A program made the position numbers and the translations under genes. 64,000 nt of DNA from contig JAULJL010000034.1 in the NCBI GenBank assembly GCA_030761205.1, positions 3,061,501 through 3,125,500 on the forward strand, written 5' to 3'. Positions 25,101-36,625 of this stretch are shown piece by piece. The notes beneath the pieces are model-generated. The model did not search any database and was not told the DNA's origin. It saw only the letters and a list, made by a program, of their open reading frames with translations. This DNA is from Fremontodendron californicum (Eukaryota > Streptophyta > Magnoliopsida > Malvales > Malvaceae). Position 1 is the first letter of the stretch, and each line of letters starts with the position of its first letter.

Positions 25101-26034
25101 AATAATGGGATTGACATCATTTAAAATAGCCCATACCCCATTGGATGAAAAAATGAATAACTCCAACACTGCCATCTGTAACTTGATTTACAATGACTCA
25201 CAATCAATCAAATACCACTTTCATCAGGGAACTAGGAATTGCTAATCAATGCAAATCATAATTCCAGGCTATCTTTAAATTAAAGTATGATAATTATACT
25301 CCTTTTTTTCGCATAATGTGAGTGGGAAAAACAAGTAGGGAGAAACTTATAACCTGAATCATTATACGAGTGCAGCACACTAGTTGATTGATCATCTTCT
25401 CTGTTAAAAATTGCAAAACAAAAGATTATCTTAAGAACATTATGACCAAGGATGCAACAAAGTGTAAAAGTTAGTAACAAAAAAAAAAAAAAATAAAGAC
25501 AAAAGGAGTGATATTACCTTAGTATTGAACTGTCAAATCCAGTAGGTAACTTTTTGCATGTATTCAATTCAGCAAAGGACAAGAGAAATTCTCTTGTATA
25601 TGAAAGTTTTGATTTTCTGCGCCAAAAAAAAAAAAAAAAGTGAAAAGAAATAAATTATCAGTATCTTTGAAGACAGAGTATAAAATCATAGATATTTTTT
25701 ACTACTTCGGTCCTCCTCTGTTTGCACCATTGGCATATAAAAACGAAATCCTCTAAACGTTTCCATTAAGTGAAATACGATAGTTGTACGGAATTCATGA
25801 ACCTCATTCCTTTTTTTCCTTACATTTTTCTCGGCAACCAAACAACGTGCTTAACCGTATTACTGACATTTACTAATCGTATTTAAATAAAAAAAAAAGG
25901 CGAAAAATTATTACTGAATAAACATTAAACAAGAGACTGAGAGAGAGAATTAAAAATTACTTGTGAAAATCACGAGTTGTATCCTCCGGTTTTGACCAAG
26001 AAACTAAACACTGATCCTCATTTTCTGAGCTCAT
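22130..26034 (-). CDS. Plant protein with N-terminal eIF4E-binding motif, 754 aa (CBE1-like)
   Basis: Probable translation or mRNA regulator that docks on the cap-binding protein eIF4E. Eight minus-strand exons: 26034-25961, 25616-25518, 25400-25354, 24760-24570, 24381-24273, 24128-23959, 23845-23767, 23625-22130. All splice sites are GT-AG, with phase continuity giving 754 codons. Residues 26-50 read KSKLSYTREFLLSFAELNTC and then KKLPTGFDSSIL. YTREFLL fits the canonical eIF4E motif Y-x4-L-hydrophobic, and the following CKKLP-GFD block is shared by plant eIF4E partners such as CBE1 and EXA1. The remainder is low-complexity, Ser/Gln/Asn-rich and probably disordered. It includes ASQHFLSLLQKG and a Pro/Gln-rich C-terminus (PVPGCYFPPQQLYGLP). 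There is no catalytic domain. The motif is seen directly; assignment to the CBE1 family is from memory and moderately sure. A hAT MITE lies in intron 3. Confidence 0.75.
24834..25020. mobile_element. hAT-type MITE, copy B (187 bp), in intron 3
   Basis: Ends CTATGTTACTCCGACTC and GAGCCCAAGTAACATAG. The TSD GATACAAG is exact on both sides (24826-24833 and 25021-25028). It is the same length as copy A and lies within an intron of the minus-strand eIF4E-binding gene. Confidence 0.93.
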
Positions 26035-26546
26035 CTTCTCTAAAAAAATAATAAAAAAAAGTGTACGATTCAAAAATCCTTATATCAAGTTTATGGATGA
26101 GTATATCAAAAGGACATTAACTTTCCTTTTTTTTTTGTTTTGTAGTTTAGAAATATACAGTTATACACTCTAAAGTTTGTAATTTGTACTCCTACATGAT
26201 GAAGAGAACAACAGAGACGAAATTTGAGTCAACGATGTGAAAAAGAGACAAGTTACATTTTTGCATGAGAAAATTTTCTAGAGAAAGTTGGCGAGAAAAT
26301 TGTTAGGTATCTACGTGGAAAGTGTGTTTGGAAGCAGAGAAAACATGAAGAAGAATGGGAACAAATAAAAAAAAGTGGCGTTTTTATAGCCAGAGCCTAG
26401 AAGAGACTAGAGAGTAGGGAGTGAGAATCTGCTGTGCAAGTGCAAGCAAGCAAAAGGACCTTTTGTTTTATGCGTCACATGATTATAGAGACTAGGAGGC
26501 AGAAATTGGTAGCCCATTTCTGGGGATGTACGGTAAAAATTAAAAT
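26035..26546 (-). promoter_or_regulatory. Upstream region of the eIF4E-binding gene
   Basis: This is the sequence 5' of the minus-strand ATG at 26034, presumably 5' UTR and proximal promoter. On the minus strand it contains pyrimidine-rich leader-like stretches and a TATAAAAA word (plus strand tttttatagcc near 26381). No open frame is supported. Beyond it lies a MULE-type MITE. Confidence 0.4.
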
Positions 26547-26925
26547 GGTAAATAGCAATCCCTTGTCCCTAAATTTTGAGGAATATATTATTTTGCTCCT
26601 CATATTTTCAAATAATCACTTGTTAATCACTATATTCTTAAAGTTTTAATGTTTAAATCCTTCCGTCAATATCAACGTCAAATGCCAGCTGAAGTTATGT
26701 GTATCACATGTGGCACATCTGGTAACATATGTCAATCACATGTGGCACAGCCGCACAGCTGACATTTAACGTCCAAATTAACAGTTTACGTGATTGAAGG
26801 ACCATTTTGTCATGTTAATGAAATATAAGGATCAATAAATTATTTTTGAAAGTTTGAGGACCAAAACGATTTGTCATCTAAATTTTTTGACTTAATATTT
26901 AAGGACCATGGGTATAATTTACCCA
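26547..26925. mobile_element. MULE-type MITE, 379 bp
   Basis: Starts ggtaaatag and ends aatttaccca. The flanks AATTAAAAT (26538-26546) and AATTAAAAT (26926-26934) are an exact 9-bp TSD. Inner inverted blocks include tcacatgtggcac in both halves and the pair aaatgccagctg / cagctgacattt. It lies between the divergent promoters of the eIF4E-binding gene and glutaminyl cyclase. Confidence 0.8.
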
Positions 26926-26934
26926 AATTAAAAT

Positions 26935-27860
26935 TAACTAGAAATTGACCCTGTTATGTGGGGGTCATAATTTTTTATTTTAAAAACATATTTTTTCTCG
27001 ATTAAACTCATCGTTTAGGGATTAGGGTTTTCTTTTTTATTTAATTATTTATTTTTATTCAATCAATTATTTTTTTACCTTCTGTATTATTGTTTATATT
27101 TCACATATGTTTAGTAATTTCATTAAATTAAATTATGCAAATAATTAAAAGTAAATCAAATGATCAAGAAAATAAAATAAAAACAAAAAAAGGGTTGATG
27201 TTATCTAATGGGTTTTGGCCAAAACTGTTGAGTCCAGAGAGCTAGGCCGAAGGGAATTTGAGTCGAACCTAATGCGTGGGGGTCGGGCGCGCGGATGGAA
27301 CACGCGTGTCTGCTGTTCAATACCCAAAAGGATTATGCCCAAGCTATAGAGTATAGCCTATACTATATTTCTATATTTATATTTTATTTATATTATTCTT
27401 TTATATTGTATTGTATTATATTTTATATTATTTTTATATTATATTCAAAATTATCGGATATATAGTTTTGATATATTTAAAAAAAAAGCGGAAGACAAAG
27501 ACTTAAAATTTGAAGGAAAAAAAAAAAGAAACGAGGAAACATTGAAAAGGAAAAGGGTGATGTGACGTGGTGAAAACTTATTGGTGGTGACACACTGTTA
27601 AATGCGTGGCAACACCTGGTTGGTGATAGGACTACACTGTTCATCCACACAAGGGATCTTAAGTCAACGAACATTTGTTGACCAAACAGAAACAGCACAG
27701 ACCGCAGTGCGCAACTTTTAGCATGATCTCCAAAAAGTAGACCAATGTCATGTGTAGCATCCGTCGCAACGCTGCCTACAACAAATTCGTCCGCCGCTCT
27801 ATTAACCAAATTTCAAAACCGCGATATTCCGATTTCAAGGGCTCGCTCCAATGAACGTCC
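26935..27860 (+). other. Intergenic and upstream region of glutaminyl cyclase
   Basis: AT-rich to about 27200, then a GC-richer patch (ggtcgggcgcgcgg near 27280), then AT-rich sequence again to 27480. The last 350 bases are the likely promoter and leader of the gene starting at 27861. No other gene seen. Confidence 0.4.
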
Positions 27861-30800
27861 ATGGCCTCCAAATCTTTTAAGAAGAAGCCTAACAGCAAGC
27901 GATCAAGCTCCAAGTCCGCCTCCTCGATGGCATCTTCTAAGCACTTGTATCTCAGAAAATTCTTCATTTTAATATCGATTATTTTGCCTGTTTGTGTAAT
28001 TCTTGTTTTGGGAGTTTCGTCAAACACTTCGAATAAGATATCGTCCGATCATCACTCCCTTAAGTTTTACGGCTATGAAGTTGTCAATGAATTCCCCCAC
28101 GATCCCAGTGCTTTCACTCAGGTAAATCTCCAAAGCGGTGGATCGATGAAAGTTTAAGGTTTATTTCCGGAGTGATTGTTTCCCCCATTTCGCTTTTACC
28201 CATATTTTAAAATTGAAATAGGTTGGTTTGTTTGCTTTTTTCAGGGCCTTGTTTACGCAGGAAATGACACCTTGTTTGAGTCAACTGGTCTTTACGAGCA
28301 GGTTAGTTTTTTGCTATCTCATTGTATATATGCATTTTCATTATTGCTCCCGGTAGAATTATCGATTTGCAGTTCCGAAATTAGGTCGCATTGTCTTGCC
28401 TGGTGTCTTTAGTTTTGCTTAGGGTTGAATTTGAATGATATGTAACCATTACTTAACCTCCTAATTCTTCTCACTGTTTCAGTCATCGATTCGGAAAGTA
28501 GCTCTTCGAACTGGAAAGGTACAGATCCTTGTCTTTCGATTTTCATACAAGCTTGTTGGTACTCGGTTGTCATCCATTTGCATAATTAAATCAACAAATA
28601 TTAGTATTTTTTAGAAGTAAAATTTGTGTACAATAAGATTTATTGAGAAATCTAATGAAAACGGAGTTAAATTTACTTGAAAGCTAGCTAGTAGGAATGC
28701 AGTATGCTACCAATGGGATCAGTAGATATGCCATATTCTGTTAACTAAGGTTGGTTATGAACTTAAAATAGCAGTTTGATTTAATCCAAGTGACAAATCA
28801 GTAAACAAACCATATTTTCTAATTCCAAGTTTATTTGTTGATTGGTTTTTTATATATATACAGGTTGAGATTCTTCGCAAGATGGGTGATTCATATTTTG
28901 GAGAGGGTTTAACTCTTCTTGGTGAAAGGTTTGTTAGATGGAATTCAGTTGTTAGACTTTGCTCTCATGTCTATCCAAATCAATGAGCTCCTTTCTTCTT
29001 TTTCTTCCTCTTCTTCCTGCCATGTTTCTCCCCTTTTCATTTCCACCAAGTCCTTTGAAGCGCCCTATTAGTTAATCCACATCGTTGTGCCGCCTAATTG
29101 ATTTTGAATATTTCTGAAGTTTAAAGTACTTAAAGATCATTTTTCAGTTCGTGGAAATTCTATTCATATTTGGTAGATTGCCGTGCATTTATATGCATTC
29201 AATTGATATTTCTGCTCTTCATCATAGTATGACTTTTTGCATGCTCTTAAGACTAATGTAGTAGTTCTTATGTTCTTTTGTAGGCTGTTCCAAGTAACTT
29301 GGTTGACGAAAATTGGTTTCATATATGACAGAAAAAAATTGCAGAAAGTTTGTGCTTCCAGTCTCTACATCGTTATACTCTTCGTTTTGGTTGTTTAATT
29401 TGTATTATCATTTTGAATAAACATTTATTGAACATCTGAGCATGCATGGTCGAGTGTTATATAAACTTATAATACATTCCCATTATTCTACTTCTGTACA
29501 AATTTCATTGTTGGGAAGCTAGTCAGCTCAATGCTGTACTGATATTGCATTGAGTTCTGACCTATATGATTTACGATGTCATGAATTTTTAATATAAGTC
29601 CTAATTGATATCGGCTTTCATTAATTTAATCTGGGTCATTGGCTTCCCAATTCACCTTTTGTTCTTGCTTGTATGATGCATGCTCATAATGGTAACTTGA
29701 AAACAATGTTGCTTCTTGTTTTTTCTTTTTTGTTTCATTTTCTGCATGTTAACACTGACTTTTGGTTTACGACATGACAAAAATTATCAATATGTCTGCA
29801 TCTCATTGCAAAATCTTACAGCTTTCTTTTCCATCTAATTGTCCAATCACATTTTACTTAACTTTTTTCTTTTGAACTAAAGTGCATGCAGTGCTTGTAT
29901 AGTTTTATTTCTGTGTCCATGATGGTTTTTCTTTGTCATATACACTGCAGTTAAAGCAATTTACACATCAGATGAAAGATGGTTGGGGACTGGCAACTGA
30001 TGGCAAAATCTTATATGGAAGTGATGGGACTTCAACACTGTATCAGATAGATCCTCAAACATTCAAAGGTTTCCTTTGCACAAACGTTACTGTTGATTAT
30101 ATATTCCCCCTTCATTTAGGGTTTTCAACTTTGTCATTGTTCCTAACTTTATTCATGGTGCATTTCACTGTGTAGATATGAGTGTCGTTTACTAGTAGTA
30201 AATATTGATACCCTCCGTTTTTACGGTCTTTTTCTAACTGTACTCTCTCTTTTACAATATCTTGCAGTCACAAGAAAACAAGTCATCAAATTTAATGGCC
30301 ATAATGTACGCTACCTGAATGAATTGGAATATATAAATGGTGAAATATGGGCAAATGTTTGGCAGGTATGTCTTTGTATCTTTAGGATTTTATTTTTGTG
30401 GTTCTTGTGGCATGGGTATTGTGCTTCATTGTTTGAAACTTAGTTGAAACTGGCTTTATAACAAGTTGTCCTCCTTCTGGAATACATGTAATGTTATGTA
30501 CAGTGATGACAGCATAGCAAAAAAAAAAAAAAAAGCAACTATTTGACTGGCTTGCGGTTTTTTACATTATAAACAAAAGTTTTCTGACAAAGGTTATTAT
30601 ATGAATGCCTCTAGCACAGAAAACTATTTTCTAATGGTCCTTCCATCTGAATATATGTATGACCTTTAAATCCTTTTCCCTTGCACATGCATGTGGTGCA
30701 ATGTATCAGTTTATTGTTTTAGAAGTGTCTATCTCAAGTGGTCTTCATGAGAATCGATTGTTTTATCATGTGCCCTATGTCCTCATTATAAAATTTATTT

Positions 30801-31630
30801 ATTTTTAGACCCTATTGTCCCTGTAATTGCTCAGTGGTTTCCTTTCCATGATGATTTTATATATCTGGAGAAGAAAAGATTAGCTGTTGACTTAAATTAC
30901 TTCCTGAAGTCTACTTTCTCTCTGTGTAGACTGACTGCATTGCTAGAATCTCACCTGAAAATGGTACAATTCTTGGATGGATTCTTCTTCAGACTTTAAG
31001 GTATATTTTATCTGCTCATTTGGATTGATTATGCTCAATGTCCCCCATTTAAGGTATTTTTTAATTTTTTTCTCTCTAATTTACCAATTAAATCCATCAT
31101 GCTGTTTGTTTGTTTTACAGAGAAGGACTAATAGCAGCTGGATATAACGTAAGCACTTAATTATAATATCTTTTCTCTATATGTTTTCTTGCAAGATGAT
31201 AGATACTCTTTAGGCTGCTTTTTTCTTATTTTAATCTCATCACTAGATAGTTACATCAATTCAACAATGCTTGCTGCTTAGTGGCCTAACTCACATATTG
31301 CAAAATTTCACTATGTTTTAGGGTATTGATGTTTTAAATGGCATTGCTTGGGATAGCAACAATAATCGCATTTTCGGTAAGCTCTAAAATAGATTTGGCT
31401 GACAGAATCATCACTTACTTCCCTGTTTTATACAGCTTATGCCTGTGGTCAATCCATTTTGCATGACAAAACATATATTAAGGGCTTCTTTTTTTTTTTC
31501 TTTTTTTTTTTTTTTTTTGTGTTCCCTTCTAGTTACTGGAAAACTCTGGCCAAAGCTTTATGAGATCAAGCTTCATCCAGCCAAGAAGCACTTTAATAAT
31601 GGAGACATTGAGCAGCTTTGCTTGCCATGA
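27861..31630 (+). CDS. QC: Glutaminyl-peptide cyclotransferase (plant type), 316 aa
   Basis: Converts N-terminal Gln of secreted proteins and peptides to pyroglutamate (EC 2.3.2.5) in the secretory pathway. Eleven exons: 27861-28121, 28245-28301, 28483-28518, 28864-28928, 29284-29347, 29951-30068, 30268-30365, 30930-31000, 31121-31148, 31322-31376, 31533-31630. All are GT-AG and phases agree, giving 317 codons with the stop. A basic N-terminus (KKKPNSKRSSSK) precedes one hydrophobic segment (FFILISIILPVCVILVLGV, about 34-53), a type II signal anchor or signal peptide. The body carries the plant/bacterial QC hallmarks FTQGLVY, LFESTGLYEQSSIRKV, GEGLT, KDGWGLATDGK, LNELEYINGEIWANVWQTD and NGIAWDS. 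These predict the five-bladed beta-propeller of the papaya enzyme, unrelated to mammalian zinc QC. Length fits the Arabidopsis homologue. Confidence 0.95.
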
Positions 31631-32143
31631 AAACTGAAAGCTATATGCAAATGCCCCCAAAGGTCTGTATGCTGGATAAAAAGGCTTGGTATTAGTACAT
31701 GAAAACAGGAATTGAAAATTTTCGATTTCAAAATAGGTCGATTGGAGATTTTTAGATACCTTATTCCTAGATTCTTTATTGAATCTTGTAAAATTTGTTT
31801 GTACTATTTGGTGGATTTGAGCCCTTGCGAAGAAAATATATTATCCATGTGTAGAACAGTGTAATAAGTCATTACATCATAAACAGGAGTTTCTGATTGC
31901 GATTCTCCATTCTTCAGAATTGGTTTGGGTTTATGCACACGGTGTCCATTATTTCATTAAGATATGAAAATTTTGAACACGTTACGGGAAAAAAAAAATT
32001 AACTAAAGCACGATACACGATACGAGATTATGGTTGTACATTTTCAAAGATTTTTCTAATCAATTACAATTTGAAGATGTGATATCAGGAATCAACTTAA
32101 CTCTTTGAGAGCTTGAAGAACATGTATCAACCGTTTTGCCAAT
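31631..32143. other. 3' region of glutaminyl cyclase
   Basis: Likely 3' UTR and spacer. No coding exon seen. Confidence 0.4.
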
Positions 32144-32337
32144 CTATGTCACTCAAATTCGGATGTGAGTGTCGGATACGGATATGTGTCCAACATGAGC
32201 ATGTTCAAATTTTTTTAAAAAAAAATCATGTATTTGGAAGGTCCTTGAAGAGTTGTATCCCCATATGCTCATGTTCATGTTCAAATAAACGTCGGACATG
32301 AATACTTCAAAAAAAATGAAAAATGGAAACAAGATAG
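32144..32337 (-). mobile_element. hAT-type MITE, copy C (194 bp), reverse orientation
   Basis: CTATGTCACTC at the left, and the family's cttcaaaaaaaatgaaaaat end with aagatag at the right. The TSD TTGCCAAT is exact on both sides (32136-32143 and 32338-32345). Compared with copies A and B it is inverted, and it is more diverged. Confidence 0.85.
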
Positions 32338-32561
32338 TTGCCAATCACCCAATTTTGACTTTCAAGAGCGATATCATAGTAGCAAAGATGGTAGGATATA
32401 AAGGGTATGAGATTATATTGAAAACTTAAATCAAACCTAATCTACAGTCTTAAATAAGTGCTAAACATAGACGACAAAAGTTGACGACATTTTTTTTATT
32501 TTCTCCCACAAGCTAAACATGAGGTTCATTATAAACATTTTAGAGTCAAGTAAAATTATTA

Positions 32562-33256
32562 TCAGAAATTGCCGCTGACAGAACAAGTCTTCAACTTGAC
32601 ATCTTCAATAGGCAGCCTATCCTCAGGGAAGGGACAATCAATCTCTTTCTCAGGCAACAAATTGCATGGATCAGGGCTCACTCGGTTGGTAACTCCCTGA
32701 ACATCAGTGCAGTTCCATTGCAACTCCTTTGGCTTTGTAGTCAATTTGATATTGACATTAGAAAAGCAAATATCCGTGAAAGGATCCTTTTCAATTCCTT
32801 CAAGTCTTGCTGAATATGTGACATTATCTGCCACTATGTCTCTGTAATTGATTCCTTTGATTATAGGCAATGCATTTGGGTCAAATCCTGGGTCTGGATG
32901 CGACCCATAAGAGCCTGTCATCCAGAAAACATACTTCATTGTATTCATTGTCATTCTTCTAACATAAATGTCTTTCACATAAGCTCCTCTTCCCACAGCA
33001 GTTTTAATCCTCACACCAGATTGAGTGTTGATTGCTGTTATGTCTTCAGCTCTTACATCTTGGATTCCACCAGACATCTCACTTCCGAGAGCAATGGTGG
33101 CACTGTCGGGAGAAATGCAGGTGAACCTTCTAATTACTAGTTGCTTGGTTGGCATGTTGAATTTGATTCCATATTGGTCCCAACCACTTTTAACAGCTAT
33201 GCAGTCGTCCCCTGAGACTACAAAACTGTCTTCTATTCTGGTGTTTGTGCATGAAT
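32562..33256 (-). pseudogene. Polygalacturonase-like (GH28) gene, 3' part only
   Basis: The last exon of a glycoside hydrolase family 28 gene: 230 codons plus a stop at 32562, preceded by a clean acceptor (TTTCCAG) at 33257. GH28 landmarks are SGDDCIAVKSGWDQYGI (the Asp-Asp pair of the active site), SPDSATIALGSEMSGGI (the position of the His motif, in the variant typical of plant polygalacturonase-like proteins) and VRIKT (substrate-binding Arg-Lys). The enzyme would act on cell-wall pectin. The N-terminal half and all upstream exons are missing. About 35 bp upstream of the acceptor a truncated hAT MITE begins, followed directly by a broken Ty3 element, and then the next gene. The exon itself has no stop or frameshift, so the truncation looks recent, or the copy is a partial duplicate. 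Confidence 0.8.
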
Positions 33257-33291
33257 CTGGAAAGGTAAGAAATAGCATTAAGGCTCATATC

Positions 33292-33381
33292 CTATGTTAT
33301 CTGGACTCTTCATTTTTCTTCCGTGTCAGACATTTATGTCCGACACATATTTGTACGTGGGTATGGGAGTATGATCACTTC
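33292..33381 (+). mobile_element. hAT-type MITE, copy D, truncated
   Basis: Begins CTATGTTATCTGGACTCTTC like the other copies and proceeds through gggtatgggagtatgatca. It stops abruptly at about 33381, where Ty3 RNase H-coding sequence starts. The second half and right TSD are absent, so a deletion or rearrangement joined the two elements. Confidence 0.8.
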
Positions 33382-36300
33382 TTGATATGCTGGTTTTCTG
33401 GACAACACATCTGCCACCACATTGTTGGCTCCTTGTCTATAGATCACTTCATAATCGTATCCCATCATCTTGGCCACCCATAGCTGCTGAGCTGGAGTTG
33501 ACACATGTTGGCTCAATAGGAATTTTAAACTCTGATGTCCGTTTTAATCTTAAAGTGTCTCCCAATCAAATATGCACTCCACTTCTTGACTGCTAACAGC
33601 ACTGCCAGCATTTCCTTCTCATATACTGATAAGAATTGATGCTTAGGACCCAGTGATTTGCTAAAGTAGGCTATAGGTCTCCTAGTTTGAGTTAAGACTG
33701 CACCTACACCAATACCTGATGCATCTGTTTCTACTACAAATTCGGTTGAAAAATTAGACAAAGCCAATACTGGGCCTGTGGTCATGGTTGACTTAAGCTT
33801 GTCAAAAGCCTTTTGTGTTGCTTCATTCCACTCAAATGCATCTTTTTTAGAAGATCAGTTAAGGGTTTGGCTATAATACCATATCCCTTAATGAATCTCC
33901 TGTAGTATCCTGTTAATCCCAAGAACCCTCTAAGGTCTTTCAAGGTCTTGGGTGCAGGCCATGCTAGTATACTGTCAATCTTCCTACTATCCATAGCTAC
34001 CCCTTCACCACTGATCACATGTCCCAGATATTCGACCTCTAGTGCTCCCAATTCACACTTACTTTTCTTTAGAAAAAGCTGGTGTGTCATTAGCATGTCA
34101 AAAGCAGTCCTCAAATGACCCATATGTGTATCCTAGTTAGCTGAATAGATGAGGATGTCATAAAAAAACACGAGGACAAATTTCCTTAAGTAAGGTTTAA
34201 ATATTCAGTTCATCAGTCCCTGGAAGGTGGATGGAGCATTGGTGAGCCCAAATGGCATCACCAAGAATTCATAGTGACCCTCATGGGTCCTAAAAGCAGT
34301 CTTGGGTATGTCAGCTGTATGCTTTCTGATATGGTGATAACCAGATCTCAAATCCAGCTTAAAAAAGAAGGTTGCCCCAGCCAACTCATCTAACAATTCT
34401 TCCACCCAGGGTATGGAAAACTTTTCCTTGATAGTGAGTGCATTCAACTGCCTGTAATCCACACACATTCTCCATGAGCCGTCCTTCTTCTTGAATAACA
34501 CAATGGGAGAAGCAAATGCACTGTTGCTATCCCTGATAATCCCAGATTCCAGCATCTCTTTCACCATTTTTTCAATTTCTGCCTTCTGTATTGTAGGGTA
34601 CCCTCATCCTTAAGGGGAATCTTATGGTCTTGAGGTCTACAAGGAGGTAACCCTCTTAGTGGTTCAAACAGATCTTGATAGGACTCTAGCAAACAGCTCA
34701 ATTTTTGTTGTCTATTATCACTAAGATTGGGGGTTCCTTGGGCAACATTCAATTGCAGCTGCTGTTTTGAAGTTATCAGAAGAGCACAGGGCCTAGAAAA
34801 CTCTCCCGTTAGGATTGATTGTAAAATCTTTGTGGACTTCTTCTCATTTTCCATCTTTATAGCCCCAGGTTGGATACCTTGCAGAGTTTTCCACTTCTGT
34901 TCGTACTGAATCTGCAGGGTAAGGGCAGAAAAATCCCACAGCATTGGGCCCAAGGTAATCAACCATTGCACTCCTAGCACTGCATCACACCCTTTTAAAG
35001 GAAGAATGAAGAAATCTGTGGAGAAGTTCATCCCTGCAACATACCATTTAACTCCTGTACTACTTCCCAGAGTGGTCATTCTTTGACCATTGGCAACTGT
35101 TACCTGCTTCCTGCATCCCTGCCTAATAGCAAGTCCCAAAGTCCTAGCTACATTCACATCAAGGAAGTTATGTTTGCTTCCTGAGTCTACCAATATGATT
35201 TATGGATGCTTCTTAATATACCCTTGCATTCTTATCGTTTGAAACACATTAGTTCCCAGCATAGCATGCAGGGTGATCAGTGGTGAATTTCCTTCTTCCA
35301 TCTCCATGACCAACACCTCCGGGTTATCACTACAATCTGCAAAGTGCTCACTCTCCCTTTCTAACTCCTCACCCTCAGTTATTAGCTGATATAACTGAGA
35401 CTTCATGCATTTGTGCTCAGGAGTGTACTTAGCATTGCACCAATAACATAATCCATTCTTCCTTTTTTCATCCCTTTCAGCCTGTGTAAGGCGTCTTCCA
35501 GTGATTCTAGGATTGGTGGACTGGTTGGGGTAGGTTGATGGGGAATGGTAATCTAGGTATTTGTAAGGTTGAGAAGTTGGAGTTGGGTGGTATTTTTGGA
35601 GTTGGAAGTAATGGTGGTGGGGTGTTTGATTTGGAGTTCGAGTAAATGGTGTAAAGGTGGACAGTGGTGGAAGTAGTTTTGAGTATGGTTGCTAGTTTCC
35701 TAGAGATAGGATGTATAATGGATTCTATCTGTTTAGCCAAATGCAGGGCCTGATTCAAACTTTTTGGCTTAAAAAGTTTCAAGGTCTGTGTGATGTCTGG
35801 ATTCAGGTTACTGATAAACACACTTAATGCATATGCATCTGAAAGCTGCAGAGATTAAGAATAGCAATAAAGTCCTCATGATATTGCTCAACCAATCCTG
35901 TCTGTTTTAGTCCCACCAGTTCGGACATTAGATCCTCATACTCAGACACAAATCGATCCTTCATTTCTGCTATATAGTCAGTCCAAGTAAGGTTCTCAAA
36001 TCCTCCCTGTGTTCTCGCATAATACTGATGCTACTGAAGAGCTTTTCCTTCAAGGCTCAACATGGTAACACTCACCTTTAAGTCCTCAGAAACTTTCTCA
36101 GCTAAGAAATATTGCTCCAACTTCATATGCCAACCTTTAAAATCCTCCTCATTAAATTTTGGACAGTCCAATTTATAAACCCTACAAGATTCAGGGTAAG
36201 ATAATTTGATCTGTGTTCTTGCTGGTTCTTCTCCCATGGAGTTCTCCCCTGTTGTCAACTCAGCCGTTTGGCTGGTCTCCTTCACAGCTATAAGGTCAAA

Positions 36301-36449
36301 GAACTTCTTGAACTCTAGCTTAAGCTCTACACGAAAACATCCAGCTTTTTCTCTATTTTCATATCAACCTGTTGCAAAACCTCCTTTTGTAGACGAGAAG
36401 TAGCATTGTCCGTCATTGTCACCGAGACCGTACGCTCTGATACCTAATG
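33382..36449 (-). mobile_element. Decayed Ty3/gypsy retrotransposon, gag to RNase H
   Basis: Minus-strand order: primer-binding site (36434-36446), gag (about 36405-35480; LDCPKFNEEDFKGWHMKLEQ), aspartic protease (about 35193-34900; VDSGSKHNFLDV), reverse transcriptase (about 34567-33850; SWRMCVDYRQLNALT, MPFGLTNAPSTFQ), RNase H (33785-33390; VVETDASGIGVGAVL, RQGANNVVADVLSRKPAY). Integrase and the 3' LTR are missing, and at most a fragment of 5' LTR remains. Frame breaks separate the ORFs. In-frame stops occur after QGLMN (about 34211) and near 34131, and the catalytic FxDD box reads FFYD, losing one of its two Asp. The element is dead. It belongs to the plant gypsy group primed by initiator-Met tRNA. 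Confidence 0.9.
36434..36446 (-). other. Retrotransposon primer-binding site
   Basis: On the minus strand it reads TAGGTATCAGAGC, one base from TGGTATCAGAGC, the complement of the initiator-Met tRNA 3' end used by plant LTR elements. It marks where the 5' LTR should end (about 36449). Confidence 0.75.
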
Positions 36450-36625
36450 ATATCAGCCAAACCTATAACACAAGGAATTTATCATAAAGAAGAAAAAAAA
36501 GAGAGAAAAAGATAATAAAAGGTAAACACAACATTGACCCAATAACAAGATAGGCCCACGTCGGTCCTGAAACAACAAAAAGAAAATAACAGAAATAAGA
36601 AATTAAAGCGGTTCATAACATAGAC

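Noticed and set aside
22130..26034. LNK-type clock gene assignment
   Set aside because: Considered because of the neighbouring RVE gene, but the N-terminus has the eIF4E-binding block and none of the LNK N-terminal motifs I remember.
33334..33516. Open frame joining RNase H to VIILPYPRTNMCRT
   Set aside because: The C-terminal residues are read from the truncated MITE; it is a junction artefact, not a fusion gene.
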